Assembly: GCF_003970915.1 (NCBI RefSeq) | Contig: NZ_RXOF01000014.1 | Coordinates: forward strand, 1 to 64,000 | Direction of reading: 5' to 3' | Source of the DNA: Hymenobacter gummosus | GTDB lineage: Bacteria > Bacteroidota > Bacteroidia > Cytophagales > Hymenobacteraceae | Length of the DNA stretch: 64,000 bases | In this document: one piece after another, positions 23,038 through 30,578 of the stretch | How positions within the stretch are numbered: the stretch's first letter is position 1 | How the letters are laid out: each line of letters begins with the position of its first letter | Made by a program: the position numbers and the translations under genes | Notes under the pieces: model-generated | Told to the model about the DNA's origin: nothing | Database searches by the model: none | The model's input: the letters and a program-made list of their open reading frames with translations, nothing else

Positions 23038-25275
23038 CTACAGCAGCTTATCCAGGTAAATTGGCAGGCTGCGTACGCGCTTGCCGGTGGCGTGGTACAC
23101 GGCATTGGTGATGGCGGCGGCCACGCCCAGCAGGCCCACTTCGCCGATGCCTTTCACGCCCAGCGGGTTCACGTGCGGGTCTTCCTCCTCCACGAAGTAC
23201 ACCTCGATGCCTCGCACGTCGGCGTTGGTGGGCACGTGGTACTCGGCGTAGTTGTGGTTCATGTAGCGGCCGTAGCGGTGGTCCATCACGGTTTCCTCCA
23301 TTAGGGCCATGCTGATGCCCCACACCACCGAGCCGAGCACCTGCGAGCGGGCGGTTTTCTGGTTGAGGATGCGGCCGGCGGCCACCACGTTGACCACCCG
23401 CGTGACGTGCACCGTACCCAGCTCCTCGTCTACCTTCACCTCGGCAAACACCACGTTGTGTGAGTGCATGGAGTACTTCTGCATGTTCACCGGGTTGGGC
23501 ATGGCCGAGGAGTCCACCTCGATTTCCCGCTCCCCGCTCACCTGCAGCACGTCGCGCAGCACCACCGACTGCTGCGGCTCCTTGCGCAGCCGGATCAGGC
23601 CGTTCACAAACTCCACGTCCTCGGGCTTGGCGTCCTTGAGGGGTGAGTCGTCCATTTTCTGGGCCAGCTTGAGCAGCTTTTCGCCCAGGGCCTCGCAGGT
23701 ATTTTTTACCGCTGTGCCCACCGAGGCGGCCGTCCAGGAGCCGCCCTGCAGGGGAGCTTCGGGCAGGGTAGTGTCGCCGAGGCGGACGGTGACAGCCTCC
23801 AGGGGCAGGCCCAGGGTTTCGGCCGCAATCTGGGCCATAATGGTGTAAGTGCCGGTGCCGTTTTCGCCGGCGGCGCTGGCCACGGTCAGGCGGCCGTCGG
23901 CGGTGATGGTGGCTTTGGCGGCGGCTTTCTGCATGGAGGCATCCCACACCCCGCCGGCCACGCCCCAGCCCACCAGCAGGTTGCCCTCGCGCGTGGCCCG
24001 CGGGGCCATCGGGCGCTTGTCCCAGCCGAAGCGGCGGGCCCCCTCGTCGTAAGCCTCGCGCAGCTTCTTGCTGCTGAAGGGCGCCTTCTTGTTCTGGTCC
24101 TCCTCGGCGTAGTTGCGGCGGCGGAATTCCAGCGGGTCGAGGCCGGCCTCGTAGGCCATTTCGTCCATGGCTACTTCCAGGGCGAAGGAGCCGGTGGCGG
24201 CGCCGGGGGCGCGCATGTCAAGTGGGGTGTACACGTCGAGCGGCGAAATTCCGTAGCTCAGGCGCACGTTCGGGCACTTGTAGAGCATGCCCGACCAGTT
24301 CACCACGTTCTCGGTGTAGTCCTCGAAGCGCGAGGTTTCGTGCAGGGCGTAGTGTTTCAGGCCCAGCAGCGCGCCGTCCGGGCCGGTGCCCAGCTCCAGG
24401 GTCTGCAGCGTGTGCGGGCGGTGGCCGAAGGAAAACATCTGCTGCCGGGTGAGCGTGACGCGCACCGAGCGTTTCAGCTCCAGGGCGGCCAGCACGCTCA
24501 AGAACAGCTCGTACTGCGGGCGCAGGCCCGAGCCGAAACCGCCGCCCATGAACAGGTTCACCACCCGGGCCTCGTCTTTGCTCAGGCCGAAGATTTTGGT
24601 GATGTACTGCTGGCAGTTGTACACGCCCTGGGTCTTGTCGTAGATGGTCAGCTTGCCGTCGGGGTGGTAGTGCACCGTGGCCCCAAACATTTCCATCGGG
24701 TTGTGGTGCTGCGCGCCGTGGATGTACTCGTGGCGGATGCGGTGCGCGCTCTGCTCCAGGCCCTTGTCGGCGTCTTCGCGGCGCTGCGGGGGCATGTAGC
24801 CGGTTTTGCCGCGGCCGGGCTCGTAGCCTTCGTCGCGCTTGCTCTCGATGTCGGTTTCGTGTTTTTCCACCTCGTACTCGACTTCGAGGATGGAGGCGGC
24901 GTAGCGGGCCAGCTCAAACGTGTCCGCCACCACCAGGGCCACCGGCTGCATATTGAACTTGATTTCGTCATCGTGCAGGGGGCGGAAGGGCGAGCCGCCG
25001 GGGGCCACGTCGTCCTTGTAGCTGCGGTCGAACCAGGCCAGGCCGGGCACGTTCTCGTGCGAGAAGACGTGCAGCACCCCGGGCAGACCGAGCACCTTGT
25101 CGGCGTGGATTTTCCGGATGCGGCCCTTGGCCACGGGGCTGCTCACCACGTAGCCGTAGGCGAGGTCGGGCACGTCGAATTCGGCCGCGTACTTGGCCGT
25201 GCCGGTGACTTTCAGCGGCCCGTCGACGCGGTTGGGCGCTTTGCCGACGTACTTGGTGTTGCTATCGGTGCTCAT
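23038..25275 (-). CDS. paoC: aldehyde oxidoreductase molybdenum-binding subunit, PaoC-like
   Basis: The 745-residue subunit of a xanthine oxidase-family enzyme holds the molybdenum cofactor. Motifs include NRVDGPLKVTGTAKYAAEF, HNPMEMFGATVHYH, NLFMGGGFGSGLRPQYE, MRAPGAATGSFALEVAMDEM, LQGGSWTAASVGTAV and the general-base glutamate in VKGIGEVGLLGVAAA (residues 705-720). It resembles E. coli PaoC more than classic XdhB. Its start overlaps the stop of the FAD subunit by four bases (ATGA), so the two are translationally coupled. The likely reaction is oxidation of aldehydes or N-heterocycles; location is unclear because no Tat signal is seen on the 2Fe-2S subunit. Confidence 0.93.
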   Translation of the reverse strand: MSTDSNTKYVGKAPNRVDGPLKVTGTAKYAAEFDVPDLAYGYVVSSPVAKGRIRKIHADKVLGLPGVLHVFSHENVPGLAWFDRSYKDDVAPGGSPFRPLHDDEIKFNMQPVALVVADTFELARYAASILEVEYEVEKHETDIESKRDEGYEPGRGKTGYMPPQRREDADKGLEQSAHRIRHEYIHGAQHHNPMEMFGATVHYHPDGKLTIYDKTQGVYNCQQYITKIFGLSKDEARVVNLFMGGGFGSGLRPQYELFLSVLAALELKRSVRVTLTRQQMFSFGHRPHTLQTLELGTGPDGALLGLKHYALHETSRFEDYTENVVNWSGMLYKCPNVRLSYGISPLDVYTPLDMRAPGAATGSFALEVAMDEMAYEAGLDPLEFRRRNYAEEDQNKKAPFSSKKLREAYDEGARRFGWDKRPMAPRATREGNLLVGWGVAGGVWDASMQKAAAKATITADGRLTVASAAGENGTGTYTIMAQIAAETLGLPLEAVTVRLGDTTLPEAPLQGGSWTAASVGTAVKNTCEALGEKLLKLAQKMDDSPLKDAKPEDVEFVNGLIRLRKEPQQSVVLRDVLQVSGEREIEVDSSAMPNPVNMQKYSMHSHNVVFAEVKVDEELGTVHVTRVVNVVAAGRILNQKTARSQVLGSVVWGISMALMEETVMDHRYGRYMNHNYAEYHVPTNADVRGIEVYFVEEEDPHVNPLGVKGIGEVGLLGVAAAITNAVYHATGKRVRSLPIYLDKLL

Positions 25276-26294
25276 GGATTGCTGTTGGTAAAGACGTCGG
25301 ATGCTTGCTGCTCGCCGGCCGCGGCCTGTTTCAGGGCCCGCACAATGGCGCGGCGGGCCAGCTCAATCTTGAAGTCATTGGTACCCTGCCCCTTGGCGTC
25401 CTTGAGCACGGCCTCGGCCACTTGCTTGAAAGTCGCCTCGGTGGCGGGCTGCCCGATGAGCAGCTGCTCGGCCTTTTTGTCGCGCCAGGGCTTGTGGGCC
25501 ACGCCGCCCAGGGCCAGGCGGGCGTCCTTGATGGTGGCGCCCTCCAGCTCCAGCCCCACGGCCACCGACACCAGCGCGAAGGCGTAGCTCTGCCGGTCGC
25601 GCAGCTTGAGGTAGCTGAAGTGCTTAGCGAAGCCCTGCTTGGGCAGCTCCAGGGCCACAATCAGCTCCCCGGGCTGCAGGGTGTTGTCGCGCTCGGGCTG
25701 GTCGTCGGGCAGGCGGTGGAAGTCCTCGAACTTGATTTGCCGCGCGCCGTCCTTGCCCTGCACGTGCACCACGGCTTCCAGCGCGGCCAGGGCCACGCAC
25801 ATATCCGAGGGGTGGGTGGCAATGCAGTGCTCCGAGGCACCCAGGATGGCGTGGATGCGGTTGTAGCCGCCGATGGCCGCGCAGCCCGAGCCCGGCTCCC
25901 GCTTGTTGCAGGGCGTGGCCGTGTCGTAGAAGTAGTAGCAACGGGTGCGCTGCATGAGGTTGCCCGCGTTGGTGGCCATGTTGCGCAGCTGCGGCGAGGC
26001 CCCGGCCAGGATGGCCTGGTTCAGCAGCGGGTAGCGCTGCTTCACCTCCGGGTGCCAGGCCGTATCGGCGTTGGTGGCAGTGGCGCCCAGGCGCAGCCCG
26101 CCGTCGGCGGTGGTTTCGATGGCGTTGAGCGGCAGCTTATTCAGCCCGATGAGGTGCGTGGGATGCGCCACGTTTTCCTTCATCAAATCCAGAATATTGG
26201 TGCCGCCGCCGATGTAGGCCGGGCTGTCGTGGCTGCTGAAGTCGCGCACGGCGGCCTCAGCCGACGCGGCGCGGGTAAGGGTGAAGGGGTTCAT
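25272..26294 (-). CDS. paoB: aldehyde oxidoreductase FAD-binding subunit with extra 4Fe-4S site, PaoB-like
   Basis: The 340-residue protein has the FAD-binding motif PAYIGGGTNILDLMKENVAH (residues 25-44) and ATNAGNLMQRTRCYYFYD. A cysteine-rich insertion, C-x10-C-x8-C followed by SEHC (residues about 117-158), is the 4Fe-4S site that distinguishes PaoB from other XDH FAD subunits. The C-terminal CO-dehydrogenase flavoprotein domain has KLRDRQSYAFALVSVAVGL. It transfers electrons between the 2Fe-2S subunit and an external acceptor. It sits between paoA and paoC in the order ABC. Repeat F2 separates it from paoA. Confidence 0.92.
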   Translation of the reverse strand: MNPFTLTRAASAEAAVRDFSSHDSPAYIGGGTNILDLMKENVAHPTHLIGLNKLPLNAIETTADGGLRLGATATNADTAWHPEVKQRYPLLNQAILAGASPQLRNMATNAGNLMQRTRCYYFYDTATPCNKREPGSGCAAIGGYNRIHAILGASEHCIATHPSDMCVALAALEAVVHVQGKDGARQIKFEDFHRLPDDQPERDNTLQPGELIVALELPKQGFAKHFSYLKLRDRQSYAFALVSVAVGLELEGATIKDARLALGGVAHKPWRDKKAEQLLIGQPATEATFKQVAEAVLKDAKGQGTNDFKIELARRAIVRALKQAAAGEQQASDVFTNSNP

Positions 26295-26298
26295 GTTT

Positions 26299-26388
26299 TC
26301 AATTAAAAATTATGAATTAAAAATTAAGAATTGGAACTATGCCCATGGCTCCCATAGCATGTGCATGAAGCCATTTTTAATTCTTTTT
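26299..26388. repeat. AT-rich inverted-repeat element, family F (copy 2)
   Basis: Left arm 26299-26334 (TCAATTAAAAATTATGAATT then TAAGAATTGG) and right arm 26371-26388 (CCATTTTTAATTCTTTTT) flank a 36-base centre. It shares AATTAAAAATTAAGAATTGG-type sequence with the copy at 18299. It occupies the 3' end of paoA and the space before paoB. Confidence 0.75.
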
Positions 26389-26896
26389 CAGCCACTTCCT
26401 TCACCGCGTTCAGAATGCCCACGTAGGCGCCGCAGCGGCAGATGTTGCCGCTCATCAGCTCCCGAATTTCGTCCTCGGTGTGGGCCTTGCCCTCGTTGAT
26501 GAGCCCCTGGGCCGAGCAGATTTGCCCGGGCGTGCAGTAGCCGCACTGGAAGGCGTCGTGGTCGATGAAGGCCTGCTGCAGCGGGTGCAGGTGCTCGGGC
26601 GTGCCCAGTCCTTCGATGGTGGTGATGTCGGCGCCTTCCTGCAGCACGGCCAGCGTGAGGCAGCTGTTGATGCGCTTGCCGTCGACGAGCACGGTGCAGG
26701 CGCCGCACTGGCCGTGGTCACAGCCCTTTTTGGTGCCCGTCAGGCCGACGTACTCGCGCAGGGCGTCGAGCAGGGAGGTCCAGGGGGCGAGGCGCAGGGT
26801 GTGCTCCTGGCCGTTGATGCGGAGCGTGACGGAGCCGGGCGGCACCGGCGGCCGCAGCTGGTCGTCGGCGGCGCTGGATGTGGAAACGATGCTCAT
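26324..26896 (-). CDS. paoA: aldehyde oxidoreductase 2Fe-2S subunit, PaoA-like
   Basis: The 190-residue iron-sulfur subunit carries two [2Fe-2S] clusters: the plant-ferredoxin type in KKGCDHGQCGACTVLVDGK with a later Cys in RINSCLT, and the helical type in FQCGYCTPGQIC and GNICRCGAY. Its end is odd: after NAVKEVAEKELK the frame runs into repeat F2, which encodes the last residues MASCTCYGSHGHSSNS and the stop. I start at the ATG ending at 26896; no Tat signal is seen, unlike E. coli PaoA. It is the first gene of the paoABC-like unit. Confidence 0.93.
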   Translation of the reverse strand: MSIVSTSSAADDQLRPPVPPGSVTLRINGQEHTLRLAPWTSLLDALREYVGLTGTKKGCDHGQCGACTVLVDGKRINSCLTLAVLQEGADITTIEGLGTPEHLHPLQQAFIDHDAFQCGYCTPGQICSAQGLINEGKAHTEDEIRELMSGNICRCGAYVGILNAVKEVAEKELKMASCTCYGSHGHSSNS

Positions 26897-27141
26897 AAGG
26901 CGCTTTGGAATTGGGATAGGGAAACAAGACGGGCGGGAACCCCGGCAGCCCGGACAAGCCGAACAGTCGTGCTTAAGCCCTACGCCAGCCAAAGCGGTGA
27001 AGTTTGTCGAAGCGTATCGTTTATTAAACTATAACGCTGATAAGGCCGAGCTCAGTCCCGACCTGGCACACACCAGTTAATTATCAATAAATCAAGCACT
27101 TTACTTGCCGCGCCACTTACCGGCGCCCCTGCTTTAGCTTC

Positions 27142-28443
27142 CTAATGCCACACCAGTTTTTTCAGCGTCGGTAGGCGGCGGCGGTCTACGGCCGTGGAAT
27201 CGAGCCCGGTGCGACTGATATCCAGCTCCGCCAGCCGGGGGAGCTGGTAAACGGCTTCGGGCAGCTTCCCCGCAATAGCCCCGCTCAAATCAAGGCGGCG
27301 CAGCTTTGGTAATTCGGACAGTGCATCCAGGCTGGTCAGCTGATTGTGGTGGTTACCGTTGGCGTACAGCCCCGTCAGCCCCAGCACCTCCAAATTGCGC
27401 AGCCGGCCGATACTGCCGGGCAGGGTGCGCAGGCTGGCATTGCCCAGGTACAGCTCCCGCAGCCCCGTCAGCGAGTTAAGGGCTTCCGGGTAGCGCCCCA
27501 GGCGGTTGCTGGTAAGGTTGAGCACGCGCAGCCCCTTCATCCGCTGAATGTCGGCCGGAATGCTGTCCAAGTGGTTCCATTCCAGGTTCAGCTCCCGCAG
27601 GCTGTCCAGGGCCAGCAGCGCCGGCGGAAACCGCGTCAGCCCGGTTGCGTGCAGATCCAGCTTGCGGAGCCGCTTCAGCTTCGGCAGGCCCTGCCACGGC
27701 AGCTCGTCGAGGTGACTCAGGTGCAGGTTCATTTCTTCCACGTTCACCAGCTCCCCGAGGCGGGCATACAGGGTGTCGAACGGACTGGCGTCGCCGTAGA
27801 TGAGGTGCTGCTGCACGGCGTAATCGACCAGATCCAGCGTTTTTACCTTGGCCGGCTCTTTCAGCGCCAGGCGCAGGTTGGTGTAGTGGCCCTGCTGGTC
27901 CTTGCCGACCGGCCCGGCCGAGGCGGAGTCCAGCGAAAAAGTGTACGTGGCCCGCAGCGCGTGGGGCCAGTTCTGCTTGTCGGTGTAGCGCAAATCGAAC
28001 TGCAGGCGGGGCTGCGTGGCCGGGCTGCTTAGCCGGGTGACGGTGCCCGTAAGGTGGCGGAACAGGCCGTGGCTGTCGTAGCCGCTGAGGGTGAAGCTGG
28101 GGTGCGGCACCGGCAGCGGCTGGCCCACGGGAATATCCGCCAGCTGCCGGCAGCGCACGAACAATTCCTGCTCGTAGCGGCCGAAGCCCACGTGGAAGGG
28201 GTAGCTGCTTACCGCCGTGCTACGCAGTTGCTTACGAAACTGCAGCACCTCAAAACGCCCGGTATCCAGCTCCGTTCCGCCCACTACATCGGCCCGGCGC
28301 AGGTAGCGGGCCGATTCCTCGCTCGTGGTGTAGGTATGCCGCCGGGGAAACGTCCGTTGCGCAAACCGCTTCAGCGGCTTGCAGCCGGCCAGCAGCAGCG
28401 CCAGCACCACCAGCATCCAATACCTGCGCCAGCCGCTAGCCAT
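27142..28443 (-). CDS. leucine-rich-repeat lipoprotein with a shared N-terminal domain
   Basis: The 433-residue protein has a lipoprotein signal (VVLALLLAGCKPLKR, Cys near residue 21). Residues about 60-170 form the domain also seen in the 16374 lipoprotein (LADIPVGQPL, LTGTVTRLSSP, FDLRYT). From residue about 205 it carries nine or so leucine-rich repeats of 23 residues, such as LPKLKRLRKLDLHATGLTRF, ALLALDSLRELNLEWNHLDS and MKGLRVLNLTSNRLGRYPEA, and ends KKLVWH. It would sit on a membrane facing the periplasm or cell surface, as a binding protein. I use the ATG ending at 28443; the longer frame begins at a TTG. Confidence 0.82.
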   Translation of the reverse strand: MASGWRRYWMLVVLALLLAGCKPLKRFAQRTFPRRHTYTTSEESARYLRRADVVGGTELDTGRFEVLQFRKQLRSTAVSSYPFHVGFGRYEQELFVRCRQLADIPVGQPLPVPHPSFTLSGYDSHGLFRHLTGTVTRLSSPATQPRLQFDLRYTDKQNWPHALRATYTFSLDSASAGPVGKDQQGHYTNLRLALKEPAKVKTLDLVDYAVQQHLIYGDASPFDTLYARLGELVNVEEMNLHLSHLDELPWQGLPKLKRLRKLDLHATGLTRFPPALLALDSLRELNLEWNHLDSIPADIQRMKGLRVLNLTSNRLGRYPEALNSLTGLRELYLGNASLRTLPGSIGRLRNLEVLGLTGLYANGNHHNQLTSLDALSELPKLRRLDLSGAIAGKLPEAVYQLPRLAELDISRTGLDSTAVDRRRLPTLKKLVWH

Positions 28444-28506
28444 GATTAACAATTGAATGCACGCTCACCCTCCTAAATAATTGCTCAGTTGTCTGCTCAC
28501 TGCCAC

Positions 28507-29673
28507 TCAGCCCGCGCCCAGCTCCTGCCGGGCCGCGTCGCGTTCCGCCGGCGTGTTTACGTTGCGCAGCTCCTGCGGCGCCGGCGCGGCCAGCAGCTCC
28601 ACGTCGGAGTTGATGAGCACCTTGCGCGGACACGAATAGCCCAGACCCAGAAACTGCAGCAGCACCGGGTAGCTGCGCGGCTCCCAGATGGTAATGAGCG
28701 GCTCGGGAAACTCGTTGTCGGGGCTCTGAAACGCCGTGGCGACGCGGCCGGCGTGGCGCTGCTGCACCAGGTGCTGCAGGGTCTGCTCGGTGAGGAATGG
28801 TAAGTCGCAGGCAACCACCAGCCAGGCGGCGTTGGGGTCGTGGCGGAAGGCGGAAAGCAGGCCGCCCAGGGGGCCGAGGTCGAGAAACTGGTCGGGCAGG
28901 GCGCGCAGGCCGGCGGGCACGGCGGCCGCCTGATCGGGGCGGCAGCTGATGAGCACGTCCTGGCAGAACGGGGCCAAAAGCGCGGCGGCGTGCTCCTGCT
29001 GCTCCTGCTGGTGGTAGCGCAGCCGGCCTTTGTCCTCCTGCATGCGCTGACTGCGGCCGCCGGTCAGCACCAGGCCGCGCAGCGGGGCTTGGTGGCGCAG
29101 CAGCCACTGCTGCACCCAGGCGGCAATGGCGGCGGTATCGGCCAGGGGCAGCACGGGCACGGCTTGGTCGCCCAGGTGGGCTTGCAGCACCGCGGGCACT
29201 TCCGCTTGGCCTTCCGACAGCAGAATCAGCTGCACGTCGGTAAGACGGTCGAGCTTCTTGTCCAGGGGCTTGCGCGCGTCGATAATGACCACCTGCTGCC
29301 GGGCGCGGAAATGGTTGCCGTTGACCAGTACCAGGCTTTGCTCGTGCAGCCACTGGGGCTGGATGAACTTGTCCATTCCGCGGCGCACATCGAGGCGGCG
29401 GAAGTGGATTTTATCGGTCAGCTCAGCCGCGGCGCCGGCCTGCAGGATGGCATCGGCCCCGCCCGCCCCGCCGTCGGCCGCGTCGTCGCCGGCGGCGTGG
29501 TCGGCATCCACGTAGGCCACGCGCAGGGCGGGCGTGAGCAGGGGCAGCAGCCGGGCCGCCAGGTCCTTGATGACGCCGCAGGGCGCCCCGAGGAAGCCCA
29601 GCTCGTGCCGGCCGAATTCCCCGATATCGGGCCGGGCCAGCGCGGCGTGTTTCTGGTGTTTGTTCGGTTCCAT
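28507..29673 (-). CDS. mobA: MobA-like NTP transferase with degenerate MobB-like N-terminal domain
   Basis: The 388-residue protein joins two parts. Residues about 195-385 are a MobA-type nucleotidyltransferase with LRGLVLTGGRSQRMQEDKGRL (the GG-x-S-x-RM-x2-DKG pattern), DLGPLGGLLSAFRHDP and WLVVACDLPFL. It would attach GMP to molybdopterin. Residues 1-190 resemble a P-loop MobB/ATPase-type fold (ELGFLGAPCGVIKDLAARLL, RVAYVDADH, VVIIDARKPLDKKL) but the Walker A glycine-lysine is missing, so nucleotide binding by this half is doubtful. The DKG motif favours MobA over the cytidylyltransferase MocA. It sits between the PaoABC genes and moaC. Confidence 0.82.
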   Translation of the reverse strand: MEPNKHQKHAALARPDIGEFGRHELGFLGAPCGVIKDLAARLLPLLTPALRVAYVDADHAAGDDAADGGAGGADAILQAGAAAELTDKIHFRRLDVRRGMDKFIQPQWLHEQSLVLVNGNHFRARQQVVIIDARKPLDKKLDRLTDVQLILLSEGQAEVPAVLQAHLGDQAVPVLPLADTAAIAAWVQQWLLRHQAPLRGLVLTGGRSQRMQEDKGRLRYHQQEQQEHAAALLAPFCQDVLISCRPDQAAAVPAGLRALPDQFLDLGPLGGLLSAFRHDPNAAWLVVACDLPFLTEQTLQHLVQQRHAGRVATAFQSPDNEFPEPLITIWEPRSYPVLLQFLGLGYSCPRKVLINSDVELLAAPAPQELRNVNTPAERDAARQELGAG

Positions 29674-29689
29674 GAGGGTCGTAAGGGAG

Positions 29690-29838
29690 GTAGCATAAGC
29701 TTGACTACGTCGACCTGCGGTTTAGCTTGTGCTGCGGCTAACGGCCGCAATGCGGGGGCGCGTCTTCTGGCACTCATACTGCTGGCGCAGTTCCACCTTG
29801 CCGCGTACCGCGGCAGCACAAGCTAAAGCTTATGCTAC
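29690..29838. repeat. inverted-repeat element, family E (mosaic copy)
   Basis: The right arm 29813-29838 is the reverse complement of GTAGCATAAGCTTTAGCTTG plus TGCTGC. In the left arm this sequence is split at 29702 by about 20 bases (GACTACGTCGACCTGCGG) that closely match the arm of the family E copy at 30382-30533. The element lies between the start of mobA-like gene and the end of moaC. Confidence 0.7.
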
Positions 29839-29844
29839 GGGCAG

Positions 29845-30333
29845 CTACTCCGCGTGCTGAAAGTCGCTTTTGCCGCCGGTTTTCGAGAGCAGCCGCGTTT
29901 CCTGAATGACGATGTCGTGCGAGAGGGCCTTGCACATGTCGTAGATGGTCAGCGCGGCTACGGAGGCGCCGGTCAGGGCTTCCATTTCCACGCCGGTTTT
30001 ACCCGTCACGGTGGCGGTGCACTCGATGACGACGGCGTCGGGCGGGGCCACGGTTACGGTTACCTGGCAGTTGTCGAGGCCCAGCGGGTGGCAGAGCGGA
30101 ATCAGGTCGGCGGTTTTCTTGGCGGCCATGATGCCGGCCAGGATGGCCGTCTGGAACACCGGCCCCTTGCGGGTGGGCAGGTCGCCCTGCTCCACCAGGG
30201 CCAGGATATCGGCGCCGAGCACGACGCGGCTGCGGGCCCGGGCCACGCGGCGCGTTACGGCTTTGGAGCCGACGTCGACCATGGCCGGCTGCCCGGCGTC
30301 GTTGAGGTGGGTGAGTTTGGCGGAATCAGACAT
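29845..30333 (-). CDS. moaC: cyclic pyranopterin monophosphate synthase MoaC
   Basis: The 162-residue enzyme converts 3',8-cyclo-dihydro-GTP to cyclic pyranopterin monophosphate. Signatures are LTHLNDAGQPAMVDVGSKAV, ADLIPLCHPLGLDNCQVTV (active-site His), KTGVEMEALTGASVAALTIYDMCKA (residues 110-134) and ETRLLSKTGGKSDF at the end. Standard length. Just upstream of the ATG is TACCTTGC, a -7-like sequence, hinting at a very short leader. It is divergent from moeA with repeat E1 between them. Confidence 0.96.
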   Translation of the reverse strand: MSDSAKLTHLNDAGQPAMVDVGSKAVTRRVARARSRVVLGADILALVEQGDLPTRKGPVFQTAILAGIMAAKKTADLIPLCHPLGLDNCQVTVTVAPPDAVVIECTATVTGKTGVEMEALTGASVAALTIYDMCKALSHDIVIQETRLLSKTGGKSDFQHAE

Positions 30334-30381
30334 AAGGCGGCAAGGTACGGAAGGCAGCGGTGCCGCCTGGGTCGGCGGCGC

Positions 30382-30533
30382 CGTAGCGCGAACCGAAGGT
30401 CGACGCAGTCAAGCTCTGCTTCGCGTATTCAGAACGATAATCGTTGAACGGCGCGCGTTGATTTCGTTCTGCGACAAACGTGCTGGTTACGCGAAGCAGA
30501 GCTTGACTGCGTCGACCTTCGGTTCGCGCTACG
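30382..30533. repeat. 46-bp perfect inverted repeat, family E
   Basis: Arms 30382-30427 and 30488-30533 are exact 46-base reverse complements (outer edge CGTAGCGCGAACCGAAGGTC), separated by 60 bases that include a CGATAATCG palindrome. It lies between the divergent moaC and moeA genes, in the region expected to hold both promoters. The mosaic element at 29690 carries part of this arm. Confidence 0.92.
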
Positions 30534-30578
30534 ACGCGAACGGTGCGTACCCAGCGCCGGCCCGTTACCTTCGCCCGC

